Assembly (NCBI GenBank): GCA_050015675.1
Contig: JBEKAY010000005.1
Location: 1-64,000, forward strand
From: Fen-1298 sp050015675
GTDB lineage: Bacteria > Bacteroidota > Ignavibacteria > UBA10030
DNA length: 64,000 nucleotides
Direction: 5' to 3'
Within the stretch, counting starts at the first letter, position 1, and each line of letters opens with the position of its first letter. Shown one piece after another: positions 26,984 to 35,276 of this stretch. The notes under the pieces are model-generated. The model searched no databases, was not told where the DNA came from, and saw only the letters and a program-made list of their open reading frames with translations. The position numbers and the translations under genes are program-made.

Positions 26984-28138
26984 TTAGCTACCGAAATGAA
27001 TCACATCATCTCCAAATTTCTTCCGTAAAGTATCTACTGCGCGGAGAATGTCTTGCTTCTTCTTTTTGGAAGGGAAGAGAGGTAATTCCATTTGTTCTTC
27101 CTCTTCGAAATTCGTAAGCCGCACTCCAATCAGCCGAAGCGGGAGCTTGCGCGTGTAGGCGGAACGCAGGAGGGAACGTGCAGTGTTGGAAACTATACTA
27201 TCGTCGTTGGTTGGTTCGATGCTTTCTGCATGCGTGATGGTTTTAAAATCAGAATATCGAAGTTTTAATGTTACTGTGCGTGCTTTCCATCCATGGTCGC
27301 GGAGTTGCTGACAGACATCTTCGGTCAATTCAAAAATAATTTTCTCTAGTTCTTTTCTATCGGCTATATCTTTGGCAAATGTTTCTTCGCGTGAAATGCT
27401 TTTTGCGTCCCACTCATCGCCGATCACATCGGAACCGCGCCCGAATGCCACATTATATATCCATAATCCATGTTTGCCGAGAATGTCCAGGATACCCTTT
27501 TCCGTTCTTTGTTGGATATCGGAGACTTTATAAAATCCCTTTTCCCGTAGATATTCTTCTGTCTTCTTACCGACGCCGGGAATGACGCCGATGTTGAGAG
27601 GTGCAAGATATACAGCTTCAGTGCCATGAGGAACGAAAGCAATACCAGCGGGTTTCACTTGATTCACTGCAATTTTTGCGATTGTCTTGTTAGAGGCAAG
27701 TCCTATTGTACAAGGAAGCTTGAATTCATCTAACACGAGTTTCTGAATCGTTTTCATAAAACCTGGCAGGTCGTTATTGTAGAGATTTTCGCATCCGGTG
27801 AAATCCATATTCATTTCGTCAATGGAAGCGCGCTCAACAATGGGCGCAAGTTGACACATCCGCTCGAAAAGCTTCGCGGAAATGCGTCCATATTCGCCGT
27901 GACTTCCTCGCACGACGATAAGATTTGGACAAAGTCGCAGTGCTCGTGCAGTTGGCATAGCAGAATGAATGCCAAACTTGCGTGCTTCGTATGAAGCCGA
28001 TGCTACTACACCTCGTCCGCTTGCACTGCCGCCGACAACAACTGGTTTCCCAATAAGTTCTGGATTCTTGATCCGCTCCACGGAGACAAAGAAACAATCA
28101 AGATCGAGATGGGCGATATATTTCTTTGTGGAAGACAC
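26984..28138 (-). CDS. dinB: DNA polymerase IV (Y family)
   Basis: A 384-residue translesion polymerase. Catalytic metal ligands are D12 (AHLDLDCFFVSVE) and D107/E108 (ERASIDEMNMD). The steric-gate and finger regions (VASASYEARKFGIHSAM) and the C-terminal little-finger domain (about 240-350) are present. The tail QMELPLFP (about 349-356) resembles a beta-clamp binding motif. It follows the Kir channel gene by 42 bases. Confidence 0.93.
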   Translation of the reverse strand: MSSTKKYIAHLDLDCFFVSVERIKNPELIGKPVVVGGSASGRGVVASASYEARKFGIHSAMPTARALRLCPNLIVVRGSHGEYGRISAKLFERMCQLAPIVERASIDEMNMDFTGCENLYNNDLPGFMKTIQKLVLDEFKLPCTIGLASNKTIAKIAVNQVKPAGIAFVPHGTEAVYLAPLNIGVIPGVGKKTEEYLREKGFYKVSDIQQRTEKGILDILGKHGLWIYNVAFGRGSDVIGDEWDAKSISREETFAKDIADRKELEKIIFELTEDVCQQLRDHGWKARTVTLKLRYSDFKTITHAESIEPTNDDSIVSNTARSLLRSAYTRKLPLRLIGVRLTNFEEEEQMELPLFPSKKKKQDILRAVDTLRKKFGDDVIHFGS

Positions 28139-28180
28139 GTCTTTATCAATACTCGATGGTCAAGTTCTAAAAAGAAGAAA

Positions 28181-29116
28181 TTAGGATGGCTCGCTCAATT
28201 CGACACGTTCCATTTTATTGATATCGTCAAGATGGAGGACTACATCGCCGTTGGCATCGATCGAAAACGCCGGATTGAACTTAGCGCCCCAAATGATCTC
28301 ATCAAATCGGTACGAATATCGAGCATGAACTGTCTGCCCGAAGGTTTCGTCAAATCCTTTTATCAAGATCAAGATCTCAGCATGAACTTTTGCGAGATCA
28401 TCAGGTGTTTTGTCATGGAGCGGACTTGATTTATCGATCGGATGTACAATCGTCCACGGGAGAGGGAAGAAATAGACCGATTGACGTTCCAGCGGGAGCT
28501 GGAAATATTTCCGGATAGGTGTTGCCCTGGATTTATCAACCATCATCAAAAGGACATTTGCTTCCATCTCGAGAAGATTGATCTTTCGCCGATTAACGAT
28601 TCGGAATTGGAGGCTGGTCTTATCCTGATACGGCGCGATAATTGCATTCGAACTGAAGCCGATATTTGCTGATGGCTTTGAGAAACGCCCGAAGAGCAAA
28701 CCGGTAGCAAGTGCCAAGCTCATCAATCCCGTGATGGCTTCAAGGGCTGTTATGATGTTGACGCTAATTCCTCTCGGTGCAATTGTTCCATACCCCACGG
28801 TCGTGAAAGTATGAATACTGAAAAAGAATGCGCTAAGAAATGTTTCGATTGGTGTCGATGTATTGGCCCCCTGCAGGTTTTCAATTCCGGCGAATAGGTA
28901 GAGCCCGGCAAAAAAGGAATTCAACACAATATAGGTTATAAGAACGACAATGTGGAATTGGATCCATGGTATTGTAATAAGGAATTGATAGAAGCTGTGG
29001 TCCTGGAGACGTGAACCCTTGTGATGAACGTTAAAACTTCCGTCCTTATTGATAGCGCGCCGGAGCGTACCGGTGTATTTTTGCGTCAACCCGGGATCGA
29101 ATGGTTGAGGTTTCAT
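28181..29116 (-). CDS. Inward-rectifier potassium channel (KirBac)
   Basis: A 311-residue bacterial Kir channel. Two membrane helices (about 53-78 and 118-145) flank a pore helix and the selectivity filter TVGYG (106-110). The C-terminal beta-rich cytoplasmic domain (about 155-300) with LQFRIVNRRKINLLE is typical of KirBac proteins, which conduct K+ and are gated by lipids or ligands. It lies five bases after the acyl-CoA ligase stop and before dinB. Confidence 0.93.
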   Translation of the reverse strand: MKPQPFDPGLTQKYTGTLRRAINKDGSFNVHHKGSRLQDHSFYQFLITIPWIQFHIVVLITYIVLNSFFAGLYLFAGIENLQGANTSTPIETFLSAFFFSIHTFTTVGYGTIAPRGISVNIITALEAITGLMSLALATGLLFGRFSKPSANIGFSSNAIIAPYQDKTSLQFRIVNRRKINLLEMEANVLLMMVDKSRATPIRKYFQLPLERQSVYFFPLPWTIVHPIDKSSPLHDKTPDDLAKVHAEILILIKGFDETFGQTVHARYSYRFDEIIWGAKFNPAFSIDANGDVVLHLDDINKMERVELSEPS

Positions 29117-29121
29117 AGAGT

Positions 29122-30831
29122 TTATTTCGGCAGTGCTAAATATCTTTTAATTTTTTGTGTCGTCGTTTTCTCAAATTCCAGTTCGCGGATTGTGAACTTT
29201 TTGATCTGTTTGAAGCTGCTCAGTTCGGCATTTGCCTTTTTTACTTCGCCTGCGATTATGTCGTTTATAAGTTCCGGAGTGATTGGTACACCGCGTGCTT
29301 CCGACAACTCTATGAACGCTTCTGTATCCACCACAATTTGCGCTGAAATAATTTCATCCAACTTCGGATCATTTTCACCGTACACAAGGCACTCCTGAAT
29401 GTACGGGCTGCGCTGTAGAGTGTCTTCAATTTCTTCCGGAAAAACATTTTTTCCACTTCGTGAGATGATGACATTCTTCTTCCGCCCGCTAATGTGCAGG
29501 AAGCCATCCTTGTCGATGGAACCGAGATCGCCGGTCATAAACCAGCTGTTTTCAAATGCCTCGCGAGTTGCTTTTTCGTTTTTGTAAAAACCAATCATCA
29601 CATTAGCTCCTTTTGCCCATACTTCGCCGACACCATCTTCATTCGGTGAATGAATTTTCAAATCAATACCGGGTAGTGGAAGCCCGGCCGCATCATCTTT
29701 GAAGTTGTCGAGCTGGTTCAATGTGAGTATTGGAGATGTTTCTGTTAAGCCATATCCCTGCACGAACGTAAAGCCAAGTGCGCGAAGCCCTTCTGCAACC
29801 ATCGGATCAGGAGCGGCTCCGCCGGCAATGAATGCGCGAATATGTCCGCCGAAGCGTTCGTGGATTTCAGCGAAAACAAGTTTCTTGGAACTTTTCCACC
29901 CAAAACGCGCCGCGAAGTCTGTTATTTTAATCAGCGGCGGTACGATGATCGATGTTAAGCGTTTTTCATGGATTGCCTGATAAACGCGCTTGAACATTTT
30001 ATCAAAGAGAAGGGGTACGCCAAGAAGCATAGTTGCCTTCACTTGCTGAAGATCGTCCACCACTGTTTTGAGTGAACGAGCATAGTGCGCTGACGCGCCG
30101 GAATACAACGGGCAGAGAAATCCACACGTGCATTCGTATGTATGATGAATGGGAAGAACAGAAAGGAAGCGATCTTCTGGATAGATCATCATCATACTCA
30201 CCATGGCAATAAGATTAGTAGCAAGATTCCGCTGACTGAGCATAACACCTTTCGCTCTGCCGAGTGTGCCTGAAGTAAAGATGACGACTGCCATTTCTCT
30301 CGCGTCTATCTTAGGTAATGCGTCCACCGTACAGCCACGGCTGTCATTGATCAACTCGACCATTGAAAGAAAGCCATCTTTCTTTGTCAACAAATCCATA
30401 CTTATAAAATATTTTATATGTTTTAAAGATCTACTTTTTTCGCGCAGCATTGAATCGAAGGATTCGGAAAAGACAATGACATTGGTATCCGATTCATGAA
30501 TGATATTGAGAATTTCGTTCGTGCTTAGTTTAGCATCGATGGGGACAATGACGTAATTGAAGCACATTGACGTAAGATAAGTTAAGCACCATTGAACACG
30601 GTTTTCAGAAATGACAGCAATGTGGCTTCGTTCCGGTAATTTGAGGTCGCGCAGTGCTGTTCCGAATCTTAACACGTACTTCAATAATGTATTGTAACTG
30701 ACTTTTGGGACGGGCGTATCTTTCAAATCCTCGAGCGCGAGTTTGTCTCCATACTTGCCGGCTGATTTGATGATCATATCCTGAATGGAATCGATATGAG
30801 GGACTTGGTACAACTTTGGTGTGCGCTTCAT
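29122..30831 (-). CDS. Long-chain acyl-CoA ligase (AMP-forming)
   Basis: A 569-residue member of the ANL superfamily that activates fatty acids to acyl-CoA through an acyl-AMP. Motifs: VIFTSGTLGRAKGVMLS (185-198; P-loop like, with the usual T-x-x-P-K changed to LGRAKG), QGYGLTETSP, TGDLGSIDKDGFLHISGR and the hinge with KNVIISRSGKNVFPEEIE. The long form lacks an obvious signal peptide and is similar in layout to FadD15-type ligases. It heads the unit with the Kir channel and dinB. Confidence 0.85.
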   Translation of the reverse strand: MKRTPKLYQVPHIDSIQDMIIKSAGKYGDKLALEDLKDTPVPKVSYNTLLKYVLRFGTALRDLKLPERSHIAVISENRVQWCLTYLTSMCFNYVIVPIDAKLSTNEILNIIHESDTNVIVFSESFDSMLREKSRSLKHIKYFISMDLLTKKDGFLSMVELINDSRGCTVDALPKIDAREMAVVIFTSGTLGRAKGVMLSQRNLATNLIAMVSMMMIYPEDRFLSVLPIHHTYECTCGFLCPLYSGASAHYARSLKTVVDDLQQVKATMLLGVPLLFDKMFKRVYQAIHEKRLTSIIVPPLIKITDFAARFGWKSSKKLVFAEIHERFGGHIRAFIAGGAAPDPMVAEGLRALGFTFVQGYGLTETSPILTLNQLDNFKDDAAGLPLPGIDLKIHSPNEDGVGEVWAKGANVMIGFYKNEKATREAFENSWFMTGDLGSIDKDGFLHISGRKKNVIISRSGKNVFPEEIEDTLQRSPYIQECLVYGENDPKLDEIISAQIVVDTEAFIELSEARGVPITPELINDIIAGEVKKANAELSSFKQIKKFTIRELEFEKTTTQKIKRYLALPK

Positions 30832-31073
30832 TGAAACCTCAATAGTATGGTTCGTTTGTTTTTCTTATCTGGCTTACAAAAAGTGAATATGGGAGATCGG
30901 ATCATGAATAATCGAATAAAAAATGATTATTGATAACTTGGAGATATTAATAAACGCTCAAATGTCCACCAATTTCATTTGAATTGCAAGCACCTGAAAA
31001 TAATGGAAACTTTTATTAAATTCTTCTGGTTTTAAAAATAGGTATTACATACGGAATAATAGGAGAAAATGTA

Positions 31074-31625
31074 ATGGCACGGTTAGAATCCCTTGACATA
31101 CCGCTGGGCACGAAGATGCCGAAATTTATTCTAAGAGATCCAGATGGGGTTGTGCAGATCAGTAATTATGCAGTCGGTAAAAAAGGATTGCTCGTTGTGT
31201 TCATTTGTAATCACTGCCCGTACGCGAAGGCAGTGTGGCCGCGCGTGATTCGCCTTGGCATATTTGCACAGAAAAACGGAGTGAACGTCCTGGCAATTAA
31301 TCCTAATATCAATCCGGATTATCCAGATGATTCACCGGATGAGATGCGGAATAAAATAAAGGAGTGGGGAATCCCATTTCCGTATCTCATTGACAACACG
31401 CAAGAAACGGCGCGCGAGTTCAAAGCGCAATGCACGCCGGATATTTACTTGTTTGATGCCGCACAGAAGCTTGTCTATCATGGCCGGGTGGACGATAACT
31501 GGCAGGATGAATCGAAAGTGACAAAAGAAGAATTGAAAGAAGCGATTGAGAATCTTGTTTCCGGAAAACCACTCACGGAAGAACAATTTCCATCTATGGG
31601 TTGCTCGATTAAATGGAAGACGTAG
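31074..31625 (+). CDS. Thioredoxin-fold AhpC/TSA-like protein
   Basis: A 183-residue cytoplasmic thioredoxin-fold protein. The active-site region VFICNHCPYAKAVWPRV places C45 and C48 in a CxxC-like CNHC motif typical of a widespread redoxin group. The stretch AINPNINPDYPDDSPDEM and the later cis-proline region CTPDIYLFD also fit. AGGAG lies eight bases before ATG 31074. Probable role: thiol-disulfide exchange or peroxide reduction; the substrate is unknown. A REP doublet begins five bases after its stop. Confidence 0.82.
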   Translation: MARLESLDIPLGTKMPKFILRDPDGVVQISNYAVGKKGLLVVFICNHCPYAKAVWPRVIRLGIFAQKNGVNVLAINPNINPDYPDDSPDEMRNKIKEWGIPFPYLIDNTQETAREFKAQCTPDIYLFDAAQKLVYHGRVDDNWQDESKVTKEELKEAIENLVSGKPLTEEQFPSMGCSIKWKT

Positions 31626-31630
31626 AATCT

Positions 31631-31663
31631 ACCTCTCCGACCGCTAAAAGCGATCAGAGAGGT
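31631..31663. repeat. REP palindrome 1
   Basis: A 33-base palindrome ACCTCTC...GAGAGGT with 13 of 15 positions paired and an AAA triloop. It forms the left half of a doublet with REP 2, separated by the 11-base spacer GAGAAAGCTGA, and directly follows the thioredoxin-like gene. Confidence 0.8.
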
Positions 31664-31674
31664 GAGAAAGCTGA

Positions 31675-31707
31675 ACCAATCCGATCCCTAAAAGGGGTCG
31701 GATTGGT
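31675..31707. repeat. REP palindrome 2
   Basis: A 33-base palindrome ACCAATCCGA...TCGGATTGGT with all 15 positions paired (one G-T) and an AAA triloop. The outer stem differs from REP 1 and REP 5, but with compensating changes on both arms. It ends six bases before the RAYT stop codon. Confidence 0.85.
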
Positions 31708-31713
31708 AGCTTA

Positions 31714-32260
31714 TCAATCTTCATTAAACAAGAATTTCTCAAGTTTGTTGTTTTGCTGTTCAATCTGATACTCTTCCACAAATTGCCGATATTCTTTTGC
31801 ATTTGCAAAATATGCATCGCGTAATGTACCTTTTCGATCCCTTGAAAGGGTCGGAAAGGTATCGCCAATCCTGCGGTACTCGCACGAGCCCGGCACTTAC
31901 CGGATTAAGATGAATATAGCGAATCACCTGTAAAACATATTCATCCGAATCAATGAGCTTTGACTTTGCTTTTCCTTGGAACAAAGTGCCGCTGGTGTCG
32001 AAATTTTTATTTATTGCCTGAACATAGGATATCATGACTGATTGAATAAATTTGGAAATGGATCCGTTTTCTTTCTATTGTAATACTATATGATAATGAT
32101 TCGGCATAAGACAATAGGCAGCAATATAAATTAAATGTGTAGCGGTATTCTTAGTAAGTAAGCGCAGGAAGTACTCATAATTCACATCTGAAAAAAATAT
32201 CTCTTCAGAACATGATCCACGGTTGAATATATGGTAAAAATGTTCATCGAGATATTTCAT
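31714..32260 (-). pseudogene. REP-associated tyrosine transposase (RAYT), decayed
   Basis: An IS200/IS605-like TnpA-REP transposase. The start ATG 32260 reads YHIFNRG, and the HUH site follows as PNHYHIVLQ. An amber TAG at 32075-32077 then interrupts the same frame, which continues KENGSISKFIQSVMISYVQA...IRYIHLNPVSAGLVRVPQDWRY. After this the frame shifts: the natural tail (RDAYFANAKEYRQFVEEYQ) is in another frame and ends at 31714. A 33-base REP palindrome (31828-31860) lies exactly at this shift. The gene is flanked on both sides by REP doublets, the classic RAYT/REP arrangement. Two independent lesions make it a pseudogene. Confidence 0.85.
31828..31860. repeat. REP palindrome 3, inside the RAYT gene
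   Basis: A 33-base palindrome ACCTTTTCGA...TCGGAAAGGT with the same length and loop position as the flanking REPs (14 of 15 positions paired, including G-T pairs). It is single, not a doublet, and sits where the RAYT reading frame changes, with TAC on both sides. Confidence 0.8.
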
Positions 32261-32279
32261 TTTTGCCCCCTAAACTGAA

Positions 32280-32312
32280 ACCTATCCAATTGCTATATGC
32301 GGTTGGATAGGT
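32280..32312. repeat. REP palindrome 4
   Basis: A 33-base palindrome ACCTATCCAA...TTGGATAGGT, 14 of 15 positions paired. It is the left half of the second doublet, with the 11-base spacer AAGAAAGCCGT before REP 5, and starts 19 bases upstream of the RAYT start codon. Confidence 0.82.
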
Positions 32313-32323
32313 AAGAAAGCCGT

Positions 32324-32356
32324 ACCTCTCCGATCCCTAAAAGGGGTCGGAGAGGT
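32324..32356. repeat. REP palindrome 5
   Basis: A 33-base palindrome ACCTCTCCGA...TCGGAGAGGT, all 15 positions paired (one G-T) with an AAA triloop. It ends six bases before the stop codon of the zinc-ribbon gene, so it may also terminate that minus-strand transcript. Confidence 0.85.
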
Positions 32357-32362
32357 AATTCT

Positions 32363-32992
32363 CTATTGTACTATTTCCAGATATTTATAAATCCACCCGA
32401 TTTTTTGTTGATCGGCGCTGGCTACGTAGTACCACATATCACCTTTGCCGTCCGGAAAATTTCCGAGTCTAAAAACTTCTTCGTCTTTGTACACTGTTCC
32501 AAGTTGCTTAGATTTTGTCGAGGGACTTTGCCTCATCCGGATGGAAGGCTCGTACGTGCAGCGCATTCTCACGAACATTGACGGTTCTTGTTTGATGTAT
32601 TGTGCTAATGTCCGAGAAAGTACTTGGTAGTAATTCAGAAGTAAGATTTGTTTTTCGCTCAAATTGTCCTCACCGCCGGGCTTTCCACGCGATGCTTGCA
32701 ATTCATCCTGCACCTGCTGCATATTATGAAACGTCTCGATAAGGAAGCGGCGACTCTCAATATCCTTTGTTACCCGTGCTTGTGTAGCGGTCATATAGAG
32801 CGAGTACACAGACATAGATACTGCTGCGACAGATACAATAATTGTTATAACATTTGCAAGATTAAATCTCACGCTCACGAATTGATGGCAGTGATGGCAC
32901 ACGCGTGCACCATCCGGGATATCTAGTTTACAGTGCGGACAAATGTTACGACGGACGACTGGAATAGGCCGATTTGCGCCGGGGTTATTCAT
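32363..32992 (-). CDS. Zinc-ribbon, membrane anchor and SH3-like domain protein
   Basis: A 209-residue protein starting at ATG 32992, fixed by GGAGG six bases upstream. Residues 18-35 form a four-cysteine zinc ribbon (ICPHCKLDIPDGARVCHHC). A membrane helix follows at about 43-65, then a helical linker, and finally an SH3b-like domain (about 145-209: RMRQSPSTKSKQLGTVYKDE...WYYVASADQQKIGWIYKYL). The layout suggests a cytoplasmic zinc ribbon and a periplasmic SH3 domain that may touch peptidoglycan. Function unknown. Confidence 0.7.
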   Translation of the reverse strand: MNNPGANRPIPVVRRNICPHCKLDIPDGARVCHHCHQFVSVRFNLANVITIIVSVAAVSMSVYSLYMTATQARVTKDIESRRFLIETFHNMQQVQDELQASRGKPGGEDNLSEKQILLLNYYQVLSRTLAQYIKQEPSMFVRMRCTYEPSIRMRQSPSTKSKQLGTVYKDEEVFRLGNFPDGKGDMWYYVASADQQKIGWIYKYLEIVQ

Positions 32993-33100
32993 TTTATCCT
33001 CCGATGGATTGAGCGAGAAACTGGATTTGAACCCCCGCGAAAGGAGTTGAAATAGTCTGATAATATTGCGAAGGATTTCTGATGGGAACATGGTTGTTCC

Positions 33101-33511
33101 TTAATCAGGGAACCGGAAATCAATATCCACTGCAACATCCGGGTGTATGCTCTGCTTTACCGGGCACGAAGCAGCGGTTGCTTTCAACTTTGGACGAATG
33201 TTTAGTGGAATACTTTTCGGCATGTCAAACTCCAATACTATCTTCACGATCCTGCGGGGTGAGTCTGTGGACATGTGCTTCTCGGCATAAATCTTTGTGC
33301 CTTCCAATTTCACATTCTCACGTTGAGCAATCATCCCGGCCGTCGTGATAACACATGTGGCAAGCGCCGTAACGACTAAATCTGTAGGCGAGAAGCTTTC
33401 ACCTTTCCCATGGTTGTCTGTTGGCGCATCGGTGATAAGATGAACGCTGCTTGGGCCATGTATGGCTTCGCACCGTAACTCGCCGATATATGTTATATTC
33501 TGGTGAACCAT
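33101..33511 (-). CDS. OsmC family peroxide-related protein
   Basis: A 136-residue OsmC/Ohr-family protein. Start M at 33511 (MVHQNITYIGELRCEAIHG) is chosen because upstream codons lie inside queC. The two redox cysteines are in TALATCVITTAGMIA and ATAASCPVKQSIHPDV, as in YhfA-type OsmC proteins. It probably reduces organic hydroperoxides or handles small thiols. It sits 13 bases after queC and is likely part of the same transcript. Confidence 0.85.
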   Translation of the reverse strand: MVHQNITYIGELRCEAIHGPSSVHLITDAPTDNHGKGESFSPTDLVVTALATCVITTAGMIAQRENVKLEGTKIYAEKHMSTDSPRRIVKIVLEFDMPKSIPLNIRPKLKATAASCPVKQSIHPDVAVDIDFRFPD

Positions 33512-33524
33512 TCTGGTATACTTG

Positions 33525-34232
33525 TTATGAAATATACCGAGGCCGTTGTGCGTACTGAATTGGATCCTCAATTCCGGCAATTTGAAATGCCCGCAGACGT
33601 AACGCACAGCTGTCACAAACTCCGCAGGCGCGATCTTCGTTTGTATAGCACGACCATGTCAATTCAAAAGGCGCATTTAATTCCATCCCGCGCCTTACGA
33701 TCTCAGATTTTTTTAGATTGATGACAGGAGTATTGATTGAAATCTTCGTTTCTGGTTTCGTTCCTAAATCAATGACTATATTGAAGGCATCGTAAAATTC
33801 TTTTCGGCAATCGGGATACCCTGAACTATCTTCTTCCACTGCACCTATGAATATGTGCTCTGCTCCTACAACTTCCGCCCAGCTTACTGCGGCAGATAAT
33901 ATATTAGCGTTCCGAAATGGAACATACGAAGTCGGAATGTCGTTTTTCTTAGAATGAAATAGTGTTTCCGGATTGGCTTCTGTCACTTCCATGTGCAGGT
34001 CGGTGAGGCTGGAACCGCCGATGGATTTGAGATGCGTTAAATCTGCAATGAGTCGCTGTCGAACGCCGTAATGTTTGGCGAGTGCATAAAACGCTTTCAG
34101 CTCGCGCTGCTCTGTCCGCTGACCGTAGTTTACATGCAAAAACGCCAATTCGTGCTGAAGATTGGCTATCGCAGCGGTGACACAGCTATCCATACCTCCG
34201 CTCACCAGTACAACCGCGCGTGTCTTACTCAT
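33525..34232 (-). CDS. queC: 7-cyano-7-deazaguanine synthase
   Basis: QueC makes preQ0 from 7-carboxy-7-deazaguanine and ammonia with ATP. The 235-residue protein has the PP-loop SGGMDS (11-16) and a zinc site formed by C195, C203, C206 and C209 (SCYTNEDRACGVCDSC). It overlaps queF by four bases and is the last queuosine gene of the operon. Confidence 0.95.
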   Translation of the reverse strand: MSKTRAVVLVSGGMDSCVTAAIANLQHELAFLHVNYGQRTEQRELKAFYALAKHYGVRQRLIADLTHLKSIGGSSLTDLHMEVTEANPETLFHSKKNDIPTSYVPFRNANILSAAVSWAEVVGAEHIFIGAVEEDSSGYPDCRKEFYDAFNIVIDLGTKPETKISINTPVINLKKSEIVRRGMELNAPFELTWSCYTNEDRACGVCDSCALRLRAFQIAGIEDPIQYAQRPRYIS

Positions 34233-34597
34233 TTGTTTTTACGTTTCCCTTTTTCTGAATGAACAGTCTTGACCGTTGTTTCGATCCCTCCGCGTGCTGT
34301 GAAACTTCCGGTCACTTCAATCCACTTCGGGTGCAGTACTGAAACGAGATCATCAAGAATTTTATTCACGACAGTTTCATAAAAGATTCCCATTGAACGG
34401 TATTCAAGAAAATAGTACTTCAACGATTTCAGTTCGACGCATTTTTTGTTGGGAATATAATTGATCGTGATTGTACCGAAATCGGGCAAGCCGGTCTTTG
34501 GACAGACGGATGTGAATTCCGGATTCACTATCGTGATGGTATAATCGCGAGCTGGATATTTATTGTCGAATGTTTCAAGTTTGTCGATTGGATTCAT
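34229..34597 (-). CDS. queF: preQ0 reductase (NADPH-dependent)
   Basis: QueF reduces preQ0 to preQ1, the last step before tRNA insertion. The short 122-residue unimodular form has the nucleophile C32 and D39 in TSVCPKTGLPDFG, and the substrate-binding ELKSLKYYF block. ATG 34597 is set by AGAGGAG seven bases upstream; it follows the queE stop by one base. Confidence 0.94.
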   Translation of the reverse strand: MNPIDKLETFDNKYPARDYTITIVNPEFTSVCPKTGLPDFGTITINYIPNKKCVELKSLKYYFLEYRSMGIFYETVVNKILDDLVSVLHPKWIEVTGSFTARGGIETTVKTVHSEKGKRKNK

Positions 34598-34598
34598 T

Positions 34599-35258
34599 CT
34601 ATACTCCTCTTGTTGTCGGATCCCAAATATATTTGTGTATTTGCAATTGAAACTGTACATGAAGATGGTCGCGAAGGATCCATTCTGCTAACGTACGATT
34701 TTCTAAATTGCCAAACACTGGCGACATGAGAATTGTGCATCGTGCTGTCAAGTTATACTTTTGAATAATTTCCTTTGCCCACTCATAATCGGTTTCATCA
34801 GCGATGACGAACTTGACTTCATCTTGTACTGTAAGCGATTCTATATTTATCCAGCGATTACGTTTCTCCATCAAACTGCCGGGACACTTGATATCCATAA
34901 TACGTTTGATACGAGGATCAATACCGCTGACATCTCGATGGCCGCCTGTTTCAATCATGACATCATAGTTTTCATCGCAAAGGCGTTTCATCAAGAGGTG
35001 AACATTTGATTGAAGAAGCGGTTCGCCGCCTGTGATTTCAACGAGCTTGCATTTATATTCTTTTACTTTTTTTAAAACTCCATCGATGCTCATTTCTGTG
35101 CCTTCATTGAAGGCATAAGCCGTATCGCACCAAACACACCGGAGGTCGCAAGAAGTGAGTCGAACGAATACACACGGCAGTCCTATGCGTGTTGATTCGC
35201 CCTGGATGCTAAAGAAAATTTCATTGATGATAAGTGTGTCTGGTGAAGGTGATTTCAT
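34599..35258 (-). CDS. queE: 7-carboxy-7-deazaguanine synthase (radical SAM)
   Basis: QueE contracts the pterin ring of 6-carboxytetrahydropterin to 7-carboxy-7-deazaguanine. The 219-residue protein has the radical-SAM cluster cysteines C37, C41 and C44 (SCDLRCVWCD) and the SAM-binding ITGGEPLLQ. It lies 18 bases after queD. Confidence 0.94.
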   Translation of the reverse strand: MKSPSPDTLIINEIFFSIQGESTRIGLPCVFVRLTSCDLRCVWCDTAYAFNEGTEMSIDGVLKKVKEYKCKLVEITGGEPLLQSNVHLLMKRLCDENYDVMIETGGHRDVSGIDPRIKRIMDIKCPGSLMEKRNRWINIESLTVQDEVKFVIADETDYEWAKEIIQKYNLTARCTILMSPVFGNLENRTLAEWILRDHLHVQFQLQIHKYIWDPTTRGV

Positions 35259-35276
35259 TAAGGTGATGACACTTCG

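Noticed and set aside
32075..32077. In-frame TAG in the RAYT gene as a possible recoded codon
   Set aside because: A second frame break in the same gene and the absence of similar in-frame TAG codons in the intact genes of the window make ordinary decay more likely than suppression.
31631..32356. Repeated palindromes as a CRISPR array
   Set aside because: Only two units per side, each palindrome differs in its stem, spacing is 11 bases, and a transposase lies between them; no cas genes are present.
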